NCBI GenBank assembly: GCA_041879295.1
Contig: CP047153.1
Coordinates: 158,821-222,820, forward strand
Direction of reading: 5' to 3'
Length of the DNA: 64,000 bases
DNA from: Pseudomonas putida
GTDB lineage: Bacteria; Pseudomonadota; Gammaproteobacteria; Pseudomonadales; Pseudomonadaceae
Position numbers and translations under genes: made by a program. Shown piece after piece: positions 16,368-25,178 of the stretch (position 1 is its first letter; every line of letters starts with the position of its first letter). The notes under the pieces are model-generated. The model ran no database searches. It saw only the letters and a list, made by a program, of their open reading frames with translations, and was not told the origin of the DNA.

Positions 16368-17642
16368 TTAAACCGGAACTGTTTGCGTGAATTGGTCTGC
16401 GCCAGCCATCCGGGCATGCTGGCGCCTGGCCGGCCGTCTGATGTCGGCCGCTGTAGCGAACCTCACTTCACCCGGGGTGGCTACACTCGCCCAGGTCACC
16501 TGGTGCTCGCCGGAAACAATCGCGTAGTCGGTGGTGCCCATCGACAAGAGTTTTTGCATCACATCCCCTGTGCCCTGGGCTTGCTCAGGCTCCGTAGGCA
16601 ACAGCTGGGAATAGACCTGCGTTGCCGACTCGGATTGAGGTTTGAACAGAACCAGGTTGCGAGCTCGACTCAGGCAGGCCTCGCGCAGATCCAGAGACTC
16701 ACGCCCAAGATCGTCGAGCGAACCAGCTGCAACCCATACGCTCATCACCTGCTCAGTCTCTGGCGAGAGCAGCTGCTCGATGCTCGGGTCATTGCAACCA
16801 CCTGGATCAGTGAACACAGCCAGCGCAGTGGGTGCACCAGGCTCACCGATCGACCGCAGAACAGCATCCGCCAGGTTCGAGATCACGATGCGGCGGAGAT
16901 TGGACGCAGCCTGGCCTCGGCCAATGTAGGGAATTGCGAGATACACGATCTTTCGTGTTACCAGCGCCTCGTGCAGCACGACGTCAGGCTGGTAGCTGTT
17001 GAACACTTCACCCGCTCTACCGGCGCCGAGCATGCACATGCTCCCAGCGAGGCCCGAGAAGCGTCCTTTCAGCTTTACCGCACAGATGTCGCCATCATCA
17101 TCCTGAAAGGCCTTGCAGGCCTGCTGCAGGGCTCCCAGCTGCACTGAACGAGGGTATGCAGTGGCCATGTGTTCGATCAGCGCTGAAATAGCGTCAGGCT
17201 TCATCACGAACATACCCAGATCAAGGTACGAGTAGGGCAGGCCAGCGAGCTGCAGCGAGGACACAATCGCACGAACAAGAGCTGCGGTTGGGGTTGAATC
17301 GTGACCTGCCGTCGCATCCTGATCCGCGAGGAAATTCAAGACATGGCTCGCGACCTTGGTAGGTGCTGTGTGCAGCACCGGGTTGTAGGTATGGCTCAAG
17401 GCGGGACTACTAGGATTCACGATGAGCAGATCAGCTCCCCGGCCAACTGCAGTGCTGGCGCCGATCATCGCTCCCAAAAGTGATTCATCGACCGATGAGC
17501 CGACCACGAAGACCGCAGCGCCGGCTGCAATGCGTCGCTGAATCACCTCCCTGATCAGTTGCCCCTGGCCCTCAGTGCTCTCATCGAGCACAAGGGTATG
17601 CCCGGGCACAACATGAGCGCCCTTAGGTTCTACGTTACTCAT
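16368..17642 (-). CDS. TraD/VirD4-like paralogue lacking Walker A (putative pseudo-ATPase)
   Basis: A 424-residue protein clearly related to the adjacent coupling ATPase. DLLIVNPSSPALSHTYNPVL parallels DLLILNPGNPSLSNTYNPIL, and GLAGSMCMLGAG, VYLAIPYIGRGQAASN parallel GLAGRMYLFGTG, VALPTMGKNEAASN. It has no GxxGxGK[ST] loop; the equivalent region reads AAVFVVGSSVDESLLG. The acidic Walker B region is also altered (ALAVFTDPGGCNDP where the neighbour has NFMDELGSY). No N-terminal membrane segments are seen. It overlaps traD by 8 bp. It probably forms a mixed or regulatory complex with the active ATPase. Confidence 0.8.
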   Translation of the reverse strand: MSNVEPKGAHVVPGHTLVLDESTEGQGQLIREVIQRRIAAGAAVFVVGSSVDESLLGAMIGASTAVGRGADLLIVNPSSPALSHTYNPVLHTAPTKVASHVLNFLADQDATAGHDSTPTAALVRAIVSSLQLAGLPYSYLDLGMFVMKPDAISALIEHMATAYPRSVQLGALQQACKAFQDDDGDICAVKLKGRFSGLAGSMCMLGAGRAGEVFNSYQPDVVLHEALVTRKIVYLAIPYIGRGQAASNLRRIVISNLADAVLRSIGEPGAPTALAVFTDPGGCNDPSIEQLLSPETEQVMSVWVAAGSLDDLGRESLDLREACLSRARNLVLFKPQSESATQVYSQLLPTEPEQAQGTGDVMQKLLSMGTTDYAIVSGEHQVTWASVATPGEVRFATAADIRRPARRQHARMAGADQFTQTVPV

Positions 17643-19395
17643 CTCTCAGCTGCTCCTGTTGTTTCTTCCGCCCACCAGTGGGCAGCCCGCTGCCACCCAG
17701 GTACTTGTCACTATTCTTGAAGAAGTCCGCACCCTTAACGGACGGCCTGCGGAAGTGGTTGATTCGAATAGGGCCGATTTCTTTCTGCAGCTTTCTGTCG
17801 ATGCTGATCATCGGCACCCGGACGTTGAAGATCTGGTCTCCGCCGTACTGGATGATGCATTCCCCCTTACCGAGCGCTTTGAGGTCATCCGGCGAGACCT
17901 TGTACTCCTCCTGCTCTCGCTCACCGACTGATATGCCGGCGGCAGCACCGGTGCCACCCTCTGGCGCCACATTGAGAAGGGGGGTGCTACTGCTTTCGTT
18001 CTGCGTACCGCTCAATGACTTCGTGATACCGATTTTCATGCCGATGAGGTCTGCACACTCAACGGCCGTGGCCTGGGTACCGATCTTGAAAAAGATCTTG
18101 GTCCAGGTGTTACCGATGACCATCTCTTTGAAGTCAGGGGAAACCACATCCAGGTTGGCCAAGGTCTGGGCTGCGGGGAACAGTGCCATCTGCGCGCTGC
18201 GCCCCTGTTCAAAGGGGCGTGCTAGCGACTGAACGGCGTAACTCCCCAGCTCATCCATGAAATTGAAATGCGGGGGGTTAGGCCGGTCCTCTTCAGGCAG
18301 CGCCTGGATCCACGAGATAGCCGTACGCAGGTCGCCCAGGAACATCTTGCCGAAGTTGGAGGCGGCTTCGTTTTTACCCATCGTCGGGAGAGCGACGTAG
18401 ATGATCTTCTTCGCCCGGATTGCTTCGAACAGGTCGATCTCGGGGGCGTAGGTGTTCATCACGTCACCGAATTTCCCCGTACCGAACAAGTACATCCGGC
18501 CGGCAAGACCGCCGAACGTTTCCTTCATCCGCTTGATGTCGACCACGTTCTCCATGCCCGGCTTTCCGCCGATCTTGTATTGTTCAAGGAACAGGGAGAA
18601 GTTCTTGGTCGCCGGGTTGTGAGGCTGGGTCTTCTTAAGCAGTGTTTCCAGCTCCTCGATCGCTTTGTGGTTCATCAACAGGATCGTGAAGTCGATGAAG
18701 TTGTAAGCGAGGCCAGCAGCTTGCATTGCCGCTACGAGGGTGGTGATACCTTGGTTCGCAGACTGTTTGTAGTGGTCAGCGCCAGGGTTATTCTCGGTAG
18801 AGGGAATGATGGACAGGATGCGGGCGGCGATCTCATCAGGGTCACCCCTGAGGATGGGGTTGTAGGTGTTGCTGAGTGATGGGTTACCCGGGTTCAGAAT
18901 CAGCAGATCCTGCTCGCGGCCCGCCCAGACGCAGTACTGGTAGATCGTTTGAATGTCGTCCGCATTCATCTTGCCGTCGATGAACGTCAGGCCGCCGCCA
19001 CGCTGGATCTGCTGGAACATCATCAGCTTGCCCAGAACGGTCTTACCGACACCGGACTGACCCAGGATAAATCCATGTCGCATGAAGTCTTCATCAGGGA
19101 CACGGACAGGCTGTCCCGTGTCGGTGGTGAAGCCAAGCAGCAAGCCATCTCCGTGCGCCAGATCGGTAGCCGAGCGGATATTGATCTTCGACTCAAGGAG
19201 GAGCTGGTTCTTCCAGAAATCAAAGACACGGTTGCCCACGTACGCCGCACCCGCAGCCCCCATGGCGAGGGGGAGGGTGGCCGGCACAGAGCTGAAAAAA
19301 GGCGATGTCAGAAGTCCACCAGCACCGATCGAACTCAGTGCCAGGGTGTCTTTGAAGCCACCGATTTTCGAGCGAAGTATCTGATCCATACTCAT
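17635..19395 (-). CDS. traD: TraD/VirD4-type coupling ATPase
   Basis: A 586-residue type IV coupling protein. Hydrophobic N-terminal segments (IGAGGLLTSPFF...LPLAMGAAGAAYVG) are followed by a HerA/FtsK-like motor with Walker A GQSGVGKT (FILGQSGVGKTVLGK) and an NFMDELGSY Walker B region. The C-terminus is hydrophilic and basic, with GGRKKQQEQLRDE at the end. Such proteins recruit the relaxosome and pump DNA into the channel. It is encoded away from the main tra block, on the opposite strand, together with a Walker-less paralogue and an acidic protein. Family certain; the symbol traD is used by analogy. Confidence 0.88.
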   Translation of the reverse strand: MSMDQILRSKIGGFKDTLALSSIGAGGLLTSPFFSSVPATLPLAMGAAGAAYVGNRVFDFWKNQLLLESKINIRSATDLAHGDGLLLGFTTDTGQPVRVPDEDFMRHGFILGQSGVGKTVLGKLMMFQQIQRGGGLTFIDGKMNADDIQTIYQYCVWAGREQDLLILNPGNPSLSNTYNPILRGDPDEIAARILSIIPSTENNPGADHYKQSANQGITTLVAAMQAAGLAYNFIDFTILLMNHKAIEELETLLKKTQPHNPATKNFSLFLEQYKIGGKPGMENVVDIKRMKETFGGLAGRMYLFGTGKFGDVMNTYAPEIDLFEAIRAKKIIYVALPTMGKNEAASNFGKMFLGDLRTAISWIQALPEEDRPNPPHFNFMDELGSYAVQSLARPFEQGRSAQMALFPAAQTLANLDVVSPDFKEMVIGNTWTKIFFKIGTQATAVECADLIGMKIGITKSLSGTQNESSSTPLLNVAPEGGTGAAAGISVGEREQEEYKVSPDDLKALGKGECIIQYGGDQIFNVRVPMISIDRKLQKEIGPIRINHFRRPSVKGADFFKNSDKYLGGSGLPTGGRKKQQEQLRDE

Positions 19396-19419
19396 GGAGG
19401 TGAGCCTTTAGCTACGCAC

Positions 19420-19451
19420 AAAAAAACCCGAGCACCATGAGGCGCCCGGGT
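19420..19451 (-). terminator. Intrinsic terminator between SSAP gene and traD
   Basis: On the minus strand CCCGGGCGCC pairs imperfectly with GGTGCTCGGG, followed by seven T. It implies partial transcriptional separation of the annealing-protein gene from the traD unit. Confidence 0.75.
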
Positions 19452-19460
19452 TATGGGGGG

Positions 19461-20333
19461 TTAGAGGAAAACGCTCGACTTGGAAGCCTGCGCATTGTCG
19501 TTCTCTGCTGCGGGTAAGCGCAGCAGCGGCGATTGCAAAAGCGATTGGATTTCCATCTGCGTCAGGAGCTTGTCCTGTTCGATGGTGGCCCGAACGCCTG
19601 GTACGTTGTTTACGGCCTGGCCTTTATCAGCGATCTGCTTGAGTTGGTCTTTGTACTGCTGGAACCGCGTTTTTTCGGCAGTTTGCGTAGCCAACTGCTG
19701 CTGGGTATCTGCTTGAGCAGTCCTGGCTGCGCTGGTTGTGTCTGCAGCTGATTCGTTTACCTGGCCATGCTGGGCTTCCTCGCGGAGACCCTCGACATAC
19801 TTGGTGTCATCGAATTTGCCAGTGAAGACATCGGCACTGAAGCCGAGCAACGAAAGGCATTTTGAGGTCGCGTCTGTGAGACTTTTCTTGGCGTGATCCT
19901 CATCACTACTGATGATTCCGTAGGAATCTCGCGTGATGTAGGTGGTCGCGCCGAACTGCTTCACTGAACCGCGGAATCCCTGTTGCAGGTACCACAGCTC
20001 GACGTACACCTTGTGAATGACTTCTTTACCAACAACCTGGCCATCCAACACGAACGGTTTCCCGTCCACGTACGCTTCACTGATCAGCTCGACACCCCAG
20101 CCAAGTCCAAAAGGTCCGAAAACCTCAGTAGCACGCTTGATCTGATAGATGGGCGCGATCGCGGTCCCCTGGAAACCACCCTTGTTGAAGGACTTGGTCT
20201 CATCAGGATTGGTCTTCTCAACCTTGTTCCACACCTCCAGGCCAATAGAAGCCGCGGCCTGGCCCTGGCTGGCCCACAGCGATTCGCCGTTGGCCGAGCT
20301 TTGGTGGGTTGCTGCGTCTGTTCTGGTTTGCAT
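19461..20333 (-). CDS. Probable single-strand-annealing recombination protein (Rad52/ERF-like)
   Basis: A 290-residue soluble protein. Residues ~50-170 hold FQGTAIAPIYQIKRATEVFG, GWGVELISEAYVDGK and KSLTDATSKCLSLLGFSADV followed by GKFDDTKYV. This resembles the core of Rad52- or ERF-type annealing proteins, in which a D-A-x-x-K helix precedes a hydrophobic L-G segment. The C-terminal third is Gln/Ala-rich, probably coiled or disordered (AQADTQQQLATQTAEK). Such proteins pair complementary single strands and suit a plasmid that arrives as ssDNA. Family placement is by eye; a profile search is needed. Confidence 0.65.
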   Translation of the reverse strand: MQTRTDAATHQSSANGESLWASQGQAAASIGLEVWNKVEKTNPDETKSFNKGGFQGTAIAPIYQIKRATEVFGPFGLGWGVELISEAYVDGKPFVLDGQVVGKEVIHKVYVELWYLQQGFRGSVKQFGATTYITRDSYGIISSDEDHAKKSLTDATSKCLSLLGFSADVFTGKFDDTKYVEGLREEAQHGQVNESAADTTSAARTAQADTQQQLATQTAEKTRFQQYKDQLKQIADKGQAVNNVPGVRATIEQDKLLTQMEIQSLLQSPLLRLPAAENDNAQASKSSVFL

Positions 20334-20440
20334 TTTTGACTCCTACGACTCTGCAAAGAGGGAATACCTAATGCAGGGGTATGAAGCACAGCTGCTGATA
20401 AGGTGGTGGGGCTAGACCGCGAAATCGCCAAAAGCGTTTG

Positions 20441-20460
20441 CAATACGTAACACGTCGCTA
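20441..20460 (-). promoter_or_regulatory. Recurrent ACGYGT promoter-type motif
   Basis: Minus strand TAGCGACGTGTTACGTATTG, about 110 bp upstream of the annealing-protein gene. It matches the GGTACGYGTTATGTATTC-type consensus seen upstream of traE, trbI and others. Confidence 0.45.
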
Positions 20461-20516
20461 TATTTTAGGCGCCACAAGAGGACGGTTGCAACAAAAAGCC
20501 AACTATCTGTATTATC

Positions 20517-20530
20517 GCTACGTGTTATTT
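20517..20530 (+). promoter_or_regulatory. Recurrent ACGYGT promoter-type motif
   Basis: GCTACGTGTTATTT, 26 bp before the ATG of the OmpA-like gene. TGTTATTTA would serve as an extended -10 element; no good -35 box is visible. Confidence 0.5.
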
Positions 20531-20555
20531 AGCATTCCAAACCAACGAGTATCCT

Positions 20556-21167
20556 ATGATCACCTTGAACAGAGCCATTCTGCTTGCGTCGCTTGCGCTC
20601 TCAGCAAGCACCGCGGGTGCCGTTGATGTGCGACAGGTAGTGGTTCCAGACAGCTACGGCGTTGCGATTGAGCCCGCGCATGCAGGGCACGCGCTTGTTG
20701 AATCCATTCGCGACACCCAGAAGAAAGCCGAATCTCCGGTCTGGACGGTGACTGAGCCAGCCAGGCCTCGGGCCCTGATGCCGGCAGAAGAGGCTCTGCT
20801 CGATGCAGAAGATGCAAAGATCGCCGAGGAGGCCCGTCACACGCGGACCACGCTCTACTTTGACTTCGACAAGAGCATGCCTACGGGCTGGTGGCCGCTG
20901 ACCAACGTCATCGCTGACGCACTTCGCGTCGGCAGCACCATCACCCTGATCGGTTATGCGGACGAAGTGGGCGAGGCGATTTACAACCAGCGCCTGTCCG
21001 AGAACCGCGCCATCGAAGCTGCGCGTTACCTGGTTCGGCACGGTGTTAAGAAGAAAAACATCAAGGTTTACGGCCGGGGCAAGCGTGACCCTGTATCTAG
21101 CTCCGATAGCTCGATGAACCGTCGGGTCGAGGTCGACATCGTTAAAGCTGCGGGGAAACCTCTGTGA
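20556..21167 (+). CDS. OmpA-family peptidoglycan-binding protein (transfer-associated)
   Basis: A 203-residue secreted protein with a signal peptide ending around AGA-VD. A ~75-residue linker leads to a C-terminal OmpA/Pal domain: TTLYFDFDKSMPT, ITLIGYADEVGEA, NQRLSENRAIEAARYLVRHG, IKVYGRGKRDPV and NRRVEVDIV. This domain binds diaminopimelate-containing peptidoglycan. It is the first gene of the main transfer block and overlaps traL, so it probably anchors the secretion complex to the cell wall. Confidence 0.85.
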   Translation: MITLNRAILLASLALSASTAGAVDVRQVVVPDSYGVAIEPAHAGHALVESIRDTQKKAESPVWTVTEPARPRALMPAEEALLDAEDAKIAEEARHTRTTLYFDFDKSMPTGWWPLTNVIADALRVGSTITLIGYADEVGEAIYNQRLSENRAIEAARYLVRHGVKKKNIKVYGRGKRDPVSSSDSSMNRRVEVDIVKAAGKPL

Positions 21168-21448
21168 AGGAGATCGATATCCCGCGCTACGTTGACAGTC
21201 AGACGCAATTACTTTTTTGGGAAATCGATGAGGCTGCGATCTTCATTGGCTGCCTGGGCGCAGGTATCGCACTGGGGGGCTGGGCAACCATCGCTTCCCT
21301 CGCCGGCGGCTGGTACGCAGTAAAGCGGTTTAAGCGTTTCAAGAGCGGTGCACTGGACGGCATTCTGCATCACCTCTGCTACGAGGCAGGCGTCATGGGG
21401 CTGAATAAACACTACGACGACTCTTCGAAGCGCGACTACTTCTACTAA
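21164..21448 (+). CDS. traL: Conjugal transfer protein TraL
   Basis: A 94-residue small membrane protein starting with GTG that overlaps the preceding stop. It begins IDIPRYVDSQTQLLFWEIDE, the F-type TraL signature, followed by one or two membrane segments (AIFIGCLGAGIALGG...ASLAGGWYAV), a basic KRFKRFKSGALDGILHH segment and a short tail. TraL is the VirB3 counterpart and is required for pilus tip assembly. Position before traE-K-B-V is canonical. Confidence 0.94.
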   Translation: MKEIDIPRYVDSQTQLLFWEIDEAAIFIGCLGAGIALGGWATIASLAGGWYAVKRFKRFKSGALDGILHHLCYEAGVMGLNKHYDDSSKRDYFY

Positions 21449-21469
21449 AGCTTTCGAACGACTTTATTT

Positions 21470-21486
21470 GTACGCGTTATGTATTC
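21470..21486 (+). promoter_or_regulatory. Recurrent ACGYGT promoter-type motif
   Basis: GTACGCGTTATGTATTC, 21 bp upstream of the traE start codon. It is one of the best matches to the recurrent motif. Confidence 0.5.
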
Positions 21487-21506
21487 GATAGCGCTTTGAG
21501 GCCGCA

Positions 21507-22139
21507 ATGAAGATCAAGAAAATGCAGAACACGATGGAAGGGCTGAAAAGTCTCAGAAACTTCCAGACCTTGTCGATCGCGTGCCTTTCGGTATCGGTCC
21601 TGCTGCTCACTTTCAACCAAATGGGGCAGCACGAAACCACACGTTTGGTGCCGCCGAACCTGGACAAGGCCGTGAAGGTTGGCTGGAACAACGCGGACGA
21701 CGAGTACATCAAGTCCTTTGGCCTTTATGCCTCGACTTTGATGGGCAATGTCACGCCCAAGAACGTGAATTTCATTGCCGACTCTGTTAGCGCCTTCGTT
21801 GATCCGAAGATCTACGCAGACGTGCGCAAGAAGATGTTCGTGTTGGCCAACGACCCCGTGTTCGCAACGAATGCTGGTTCTGTGTCCTGGAACGCCACTG
21901 ACATCAGCTACGAGAAGGAGACGAAGAAGGTTTTCATTCTCGGTTCGATGGAGTCTCGCAGCGCAACCGGCAAGCCCAAACCGGACTACCAAGTGGTCGA
22001 GTACGTCATCGAGATGCGTGCGGGCCGCCCTTGGATCACGGGTATGGACCACTACCCAGGCAGCACCCCAAAAACACTCAAGTGGCTTCAGTCTCACCCG
22101 CCTAAGCCAGCAGAACCAACCAAGGAGGCGCTTCAGTGA
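21507..22139 (+). CDS. traE: Conjugal transfer protein TraE
   Basis: A 210-residue protein with one N-terminal membrane anchor (LSIACLSVSVLLLTF) and a periplasmic VirB8-like domain (VPPNLDKAVKVGWNNADDEYIKSFGLYASTLMGNVTPKN is characteristic of TraE). F-type TraE is an inner-membrane assembly-platform component. The ATG follows GAGGCCGCA. It overlaps traK by 4 bp, showing translational coupling. Confidence 0.94.
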   Translation: MKIKKMQNTMEGLKSLRNFQTLSIACLSVSVLLLTFNQMGQHETTRLVPPNLDKAVKVGWNNADDEYIKSFGLYASTLMGNVTPKNVNFIADSVSAFVDPKIYADVRKKMFVLANDPVFATNAGSVSWNATDISYEKETKKVFILGSMESRSATGKPKPDYQVVEYVIEMRAGRPWITGMDHYPGSTPKTLKWLQSHPPKPAEPTKEALQ

Positions 22140-22981
22140 AACGCTCAGCCATTGCTCTAGTCGTGCTGGCCACCATCCATGCATCCATCTCATGGGCTGA
22201 TGGGATGGCGGAAGTAAAATTGCCGCCTGTTCCTACGGCAGCAAAACGAGTCAAACCTGTCGAAGCGCAGCCTCTGCCTGGCTTGGGCGTTATGCCTGGC
22301 GCCGAATCTGATTCGCGCACCCAGGTAGTTCGCGTGAGCTCGGACCGTAACGAAGTTATTTACGTTTCGAACATCTTGCCGAACCGGATTTCCACTCCGT
22401 TCGCTTCGCCTAAAGCAGTCGACCAGCAACCTGATGATTTGGATATCAGTACGATCGGCCAATCGCTTTATGCGACGATGAAGACGAAGGATAAGCCAGT
22501 CGCACTGTACGTGACTGGTTCTAATCCAAACGACCCGGTCATTTCTTTGACCCTGATTCCGAAGGAGCTCCCACAGCAGACCATTACGCTGCAACTGGAC
22601 AAGCCGATGGTGGAAACTGGCGGTCATGCGTCCGAGAACCATGCGCCCGACAGCAACAACTACACCGATACTATTCGTTACGTGTTGCGAGAAGCAGCTC
22701 TCGGCAAAACCCCTGAAGGCTTCAGTGAAGGTCTGTTGCCTGCGTCGGCCGCGAACATTGGCAACGTAATTGCCTATCCAAAAGTTCGTTACTCCGGCCC
22801 AGAGTACGATATTTATCGTTACAGCCTGCAAGGAACGTCCAAAACCGACGTCGATCTTGATGAAGGTACGTTCTACAGCGATGGTGTCCGCGCTGTGTCT
22901 TTCTTCCCGACAGCCACCCTACGTGCCGGCATGACCACTGATGTGTTCATCGTCTCTGATAAGTCGGCTACGGGGAATTAA
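22136..22981 (+). CDS. traK: Conjugal transfer protein TraK
   Basis: A 281-residue secreted protein (signal peptide to about SWA-DG), the VirB9 counterpart. It contains beta-rich segments typical of TraK: SDRNEVIYVSNILPNRISTPF and PVALYVTGSNPNDPVISLTLIP near the middle, and a C-terminal domain (YDIYRYSLQGTSKTDVDLDE). TraK, TraB and TraV form the trans-envelope core complex. Its order and overlap with traE and close spacing to traB fit this role. Confidence 0.93.
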   Translation: MKRSAIALVVLATIHASISWADGMAEVKLPPVPTAAKRVKPVEAQPLPGLGVMPGAESDSRTQVVRVSSDRNEVIYVSNILPNRISTPFASPKAVDQQPDDLDISTIGQSLYATMKTKDKPVALYVTGSNPNDPVISLTLIPKELPQQTITLQLDKPMVETGGHASENHAPDSNNYTDTIRYVLREAALGKTPEGFSEGLLPASAANIGNVIAYPKVRYSGPEYDIYRYSLQGTSKTDVDLDEGTFYSDGVRAVSFFPTATLRAGMTTDVFIVSDKSATGN

Positions 22982-22983
22982 GC

Positions 22984-24186
22984 ATGGCTATCAAAGACCA
23001 GCTGAAAGATAAGTGGCAAGATCTTAGCCCAGGCGTTCGATCGACAATTGCAATTATTGGCCTTTTAGGCTTCTTGATGATTGTCGGCTCTGTAATTGTT
23101 GGCAATGACAAGCCCAAGAACAATACGAAAACCGAAGGCACTTCCGACACCAAGCTGCTCTTGCCTCGTGGAGATAATAATACTCCTGAGCAGATCATGG
23201 CTAAATTGGCTTTACAGGACAAACGTTTTAAAGAGATCGGCCAATCGCTCAAGCAGATGGAGCAAGATCGCAAAGATGATCGCCTACGCGCCCTTGAAGA
23301 AGAACGACTGCGGGGGCAACGGCCTGACCCTGTTACCCAGGACACGCTTCGCGAGCTGAAGCGCTTGGGTGATCGGATGGACAAACTGGAGCTTAGCAAG
23401 GGCGGTACCGCTCCAGCTCTGAATGCTGCGTTGCCAGGCTATGAAAGCGCAGCTGGCACTGGTGAAGCCCTGCAAGAGCCGAAACCGAAGGTAGCAACCC
23501 TGCGGGTCACTGGCGGTACCCAAACGGCCCGGAATGAGGCCCCGAAGCAGGCAGAGAAGCCGACCCCGGCGATGCCAGCCGGTTCGTTCTTCGAAGGTGT
23601 GCTGCTGAACGGTATGGACGCGCCAACCAGCTCCACAACGCAGAAAAACCCTGTGCCGACGACCATGCGAATCAAGTCTGACGCCGTACTGCCAAACAAG
23701 TACAGCGTCGATGTTAAAGAATGTTTTGCGCTCGCTTCTGGCTACGGTGTTCTTTCCAGTGAGCGCGCTATGCTCCGGACAGAATCTTTCTCTTGCGTAC
23801 GCAAAGACGGAAAGATCATCGAAGGGAAGATGGAAGGTTACATCGTTGGCGAGGACGGGCGGGTCGGTATGCGTGGTCGACTCGTGTCCAAGCAGGGCCA
23901 GATGATTGCCAAAACTTTGGTTGCCGGCGGTCTCTCGGGCCTCGCACAGGGCATGACACCACAAACAATCCCGCAGTTGAGCCTGGGTGACAGCAGCACC
24001 ACTCAAACCCAAAGCGCTGACACATCGACCATTCTGCAAACTGGTGTTGCTAAAGGGTTCTCTACTTCCGCGAATGAAATTGCCAAATTCTACATGGAGA
24101 TGGCTCGCGAAATGACTCCGGTAGTTGAGATCGACGCCGGCCGCAAAGTTACGATCATGCTGGTGAAAGGGATCGAACTGAAATGA
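22984..24186 (+). CDS. traB: Conjugal transfer protein TraB
   Basis: A 400-residue VirB10-type protein. A single membrane segment near the N-terminus (IAIIGLLGFLMIVGSVIVG) is followed by a coiled-coil region (residues ~70-140, rich in Lys/Glu/Arg/Asp) and a Pro-rich linker. The C-terminal beta-barrel domain includes GSFFEGVLLNGMDAPTS, VLPNKYSVDVKECF, FSCVRKDGKIIEG and GYIVGEDGRVGMRGRLVSKQ, which are TraB hallmarks. It spans the envelope and links the inner-membrane complex to the outer-membrane pore with TraK and TraV. Confidence 0.95.
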   Translation: MAIKDQLKDKWQDLSPGVRSTIAIIGLLGFLMIVGSVIVGNDKPKNNTKTEGTSDTKLLLPRGDNNTPEQIMAKLALQDKRFKEIGQSLKQMEQDRKDDRLRALEEERLRGQRPDPVTQDTLRELKRLGDRMDKLELSKGGTAPALNAALPGYESAAGTGEALQEPKPKVATLRVTGGTQTARNEAPKQAEKPTPAMPAGSFFEGVLLNGMDAPTSSTTQKNPVPTTMRIKSDAVLPNKYSVDVKECFALASGYGVLSSERAMLRTESFSCVRKDGKIIEGKMEGYIVGEDGRVGMRGRLVSKQGQMIAKTLVAGGLSGLAQGMTPQTIPQLSLGDSSTTQTQSADTSTILQTGVAKGFSTSANEIAKFYMEMAREMTPVVEIDAGRKVTIMLVKGIELK

Positions 24187-24200
24187 TGAAAGGTAATCAT

Positions 24201-24809
24201 ATGAAACGTACTGCATTAGTCGCAGCGCTGTTGCCTATTGCTCTTCTGAGTGGTTGTTCGTCCTGGTTGAATACCGCCGGCGATGACGAGTTCTCATGCC
24301 CAGGCATGCCGCAAGGCATCATTTGTAAGTCGCCAATGGCTGTTTACAAGTCCACAGAACAGAGCCCAGCGCTGACCGACAGCGATATGCCAATTGGTCA
24401 GAAGGCACCGAACGTAAAGTACGGTGACGACATGGGAAAGACTGCCGGCTCTGAGCATAACCTCAAGGTATCCAATGGTGTGCCAGGGCCAGCTGTTGCG
24501 GATCTTGCTCGACCGGTTCGAGTTCCAGCCCAAGTCATGCGCATCTGGATCGCTCCGTGGATCGACAGCAAGGACGATTTGCACTTTCCGTCCTACCTCT
24601 TTACCGAGATTCAGCCACGCACTTGGTCGTTCGGAAAATCCGAATACTCAGGCCAAGGCATGGTTGTTCCTCACCTTGAGTTAACCGCTGTACCGCCAGT
24701 CAATGTTGCCGCCCCTAAATCGGAAAACGTTGCTGCAGAACCAACCAATTACGGACCGCAAGTTACGTCGTCCGCAATCCCATCCACAACTGACATCAAT
24801 CTGAACTGA
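24201..24809 (+). CDS. traV: Outer-membrane lipoprotein TraV
   Basis: A 202-residue lipoprotein with lipobox LLSGC (signal LVAALLPIALLSGCSSW). The start at 24201 is favoured by AAAGG upstream and the compact signal peptide; an ATG at 24183 overlapping traB is possible. It contains DDEFSCPGMPQGIICKSPMAVY, the typical TraV Cys-containing N-terminus, and AQVMRIWIAPWIDSKDDLH in the middle. TraV is the VirB7-like outer-membrane component of the TraB-TraK-TraV core. Confidence 0.93.
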   Translation: MKRTALVAALLPIALLSGCSSWLNTAGDDEFSCPGMPQGIICKSPMAVYKSTEQSPALTDSDMPIGQKAPNVKYGDDMGKTAGSEHNLKVSNGVPGPAVADLARPVRVPAQVMRIWIAPWIDSKDDLHFPSYLFTEIQPRTWSFGKSEYSGQGMVVPHLELTAVPPVNVAAPKSENVAAEPTNYGPQVTSSAIPSTTDINLN

Positions 24810-24828
24810 TAACACTGGGAGCTACACA

Positions 24829-25170
24829 ATGACCGCACAAATCGCACAAATCGAAACCACCGCAGTAGCCGCTGCTCCATTCAAGAAAATCGACAAACGT
24901 GCCCTGGTGAGCATGGCTGTGGTCGGTCTGGCTGTCGCCGTCGACGTGACCGCCGGCTCCGACTCCACCTTCACCGAGATCGTCACCAGCCTCGACGGTT
25001 GGATGACCGGCTCCCTCGGTAAGGTCTTTGCCCTGGGTGCCCTCGGTACCGGCCTGGCAATCGGCGTGGTCAAGCAATCGGTCATGGCCGTTGTGACCGG
25101 CGTAGCCGTAGCGCTCTCTGCAAGCGTTGGCCCAGGCGTACTGACCAACATCTTCACCGCAACGCTGTAA
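24829..25170 (+). CDS. traA: Probable conjugative pilin (TraA/VirB2-like)
   Basis: A 113-residue small hydrophobic protein. Two strongly hydrophobic Ala/Val/Gly-rich stretches lie at residues ~30-45 (AVVGLAVAVDV) and ~65-105 (VFALGALGTGLAIGVVKQSV...VTGVAVALSASVGPG), with a polar N-terminal leader that may be removed. Size, composition and position between traV and traC fit a pilin; a peptidase-like protein is encoded downstream at 28365. A very strong terminator-like hairpin follows immediately, so pilin mRNA may be made in excess over downstream genes. Confidence 0.75.
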   Translation: MTAQIAQIETTAVAAAPFKKIDKRALVSMAVVGLAVAVDVTAGSDSTFTEIVTSLDGWMTGSLGKVFALGALGTGLAIGVVKQSVMAVVTGVAVALSASVGPGVLTNIFTATL

Positions 25171-25178
25171 CGCCCCTC

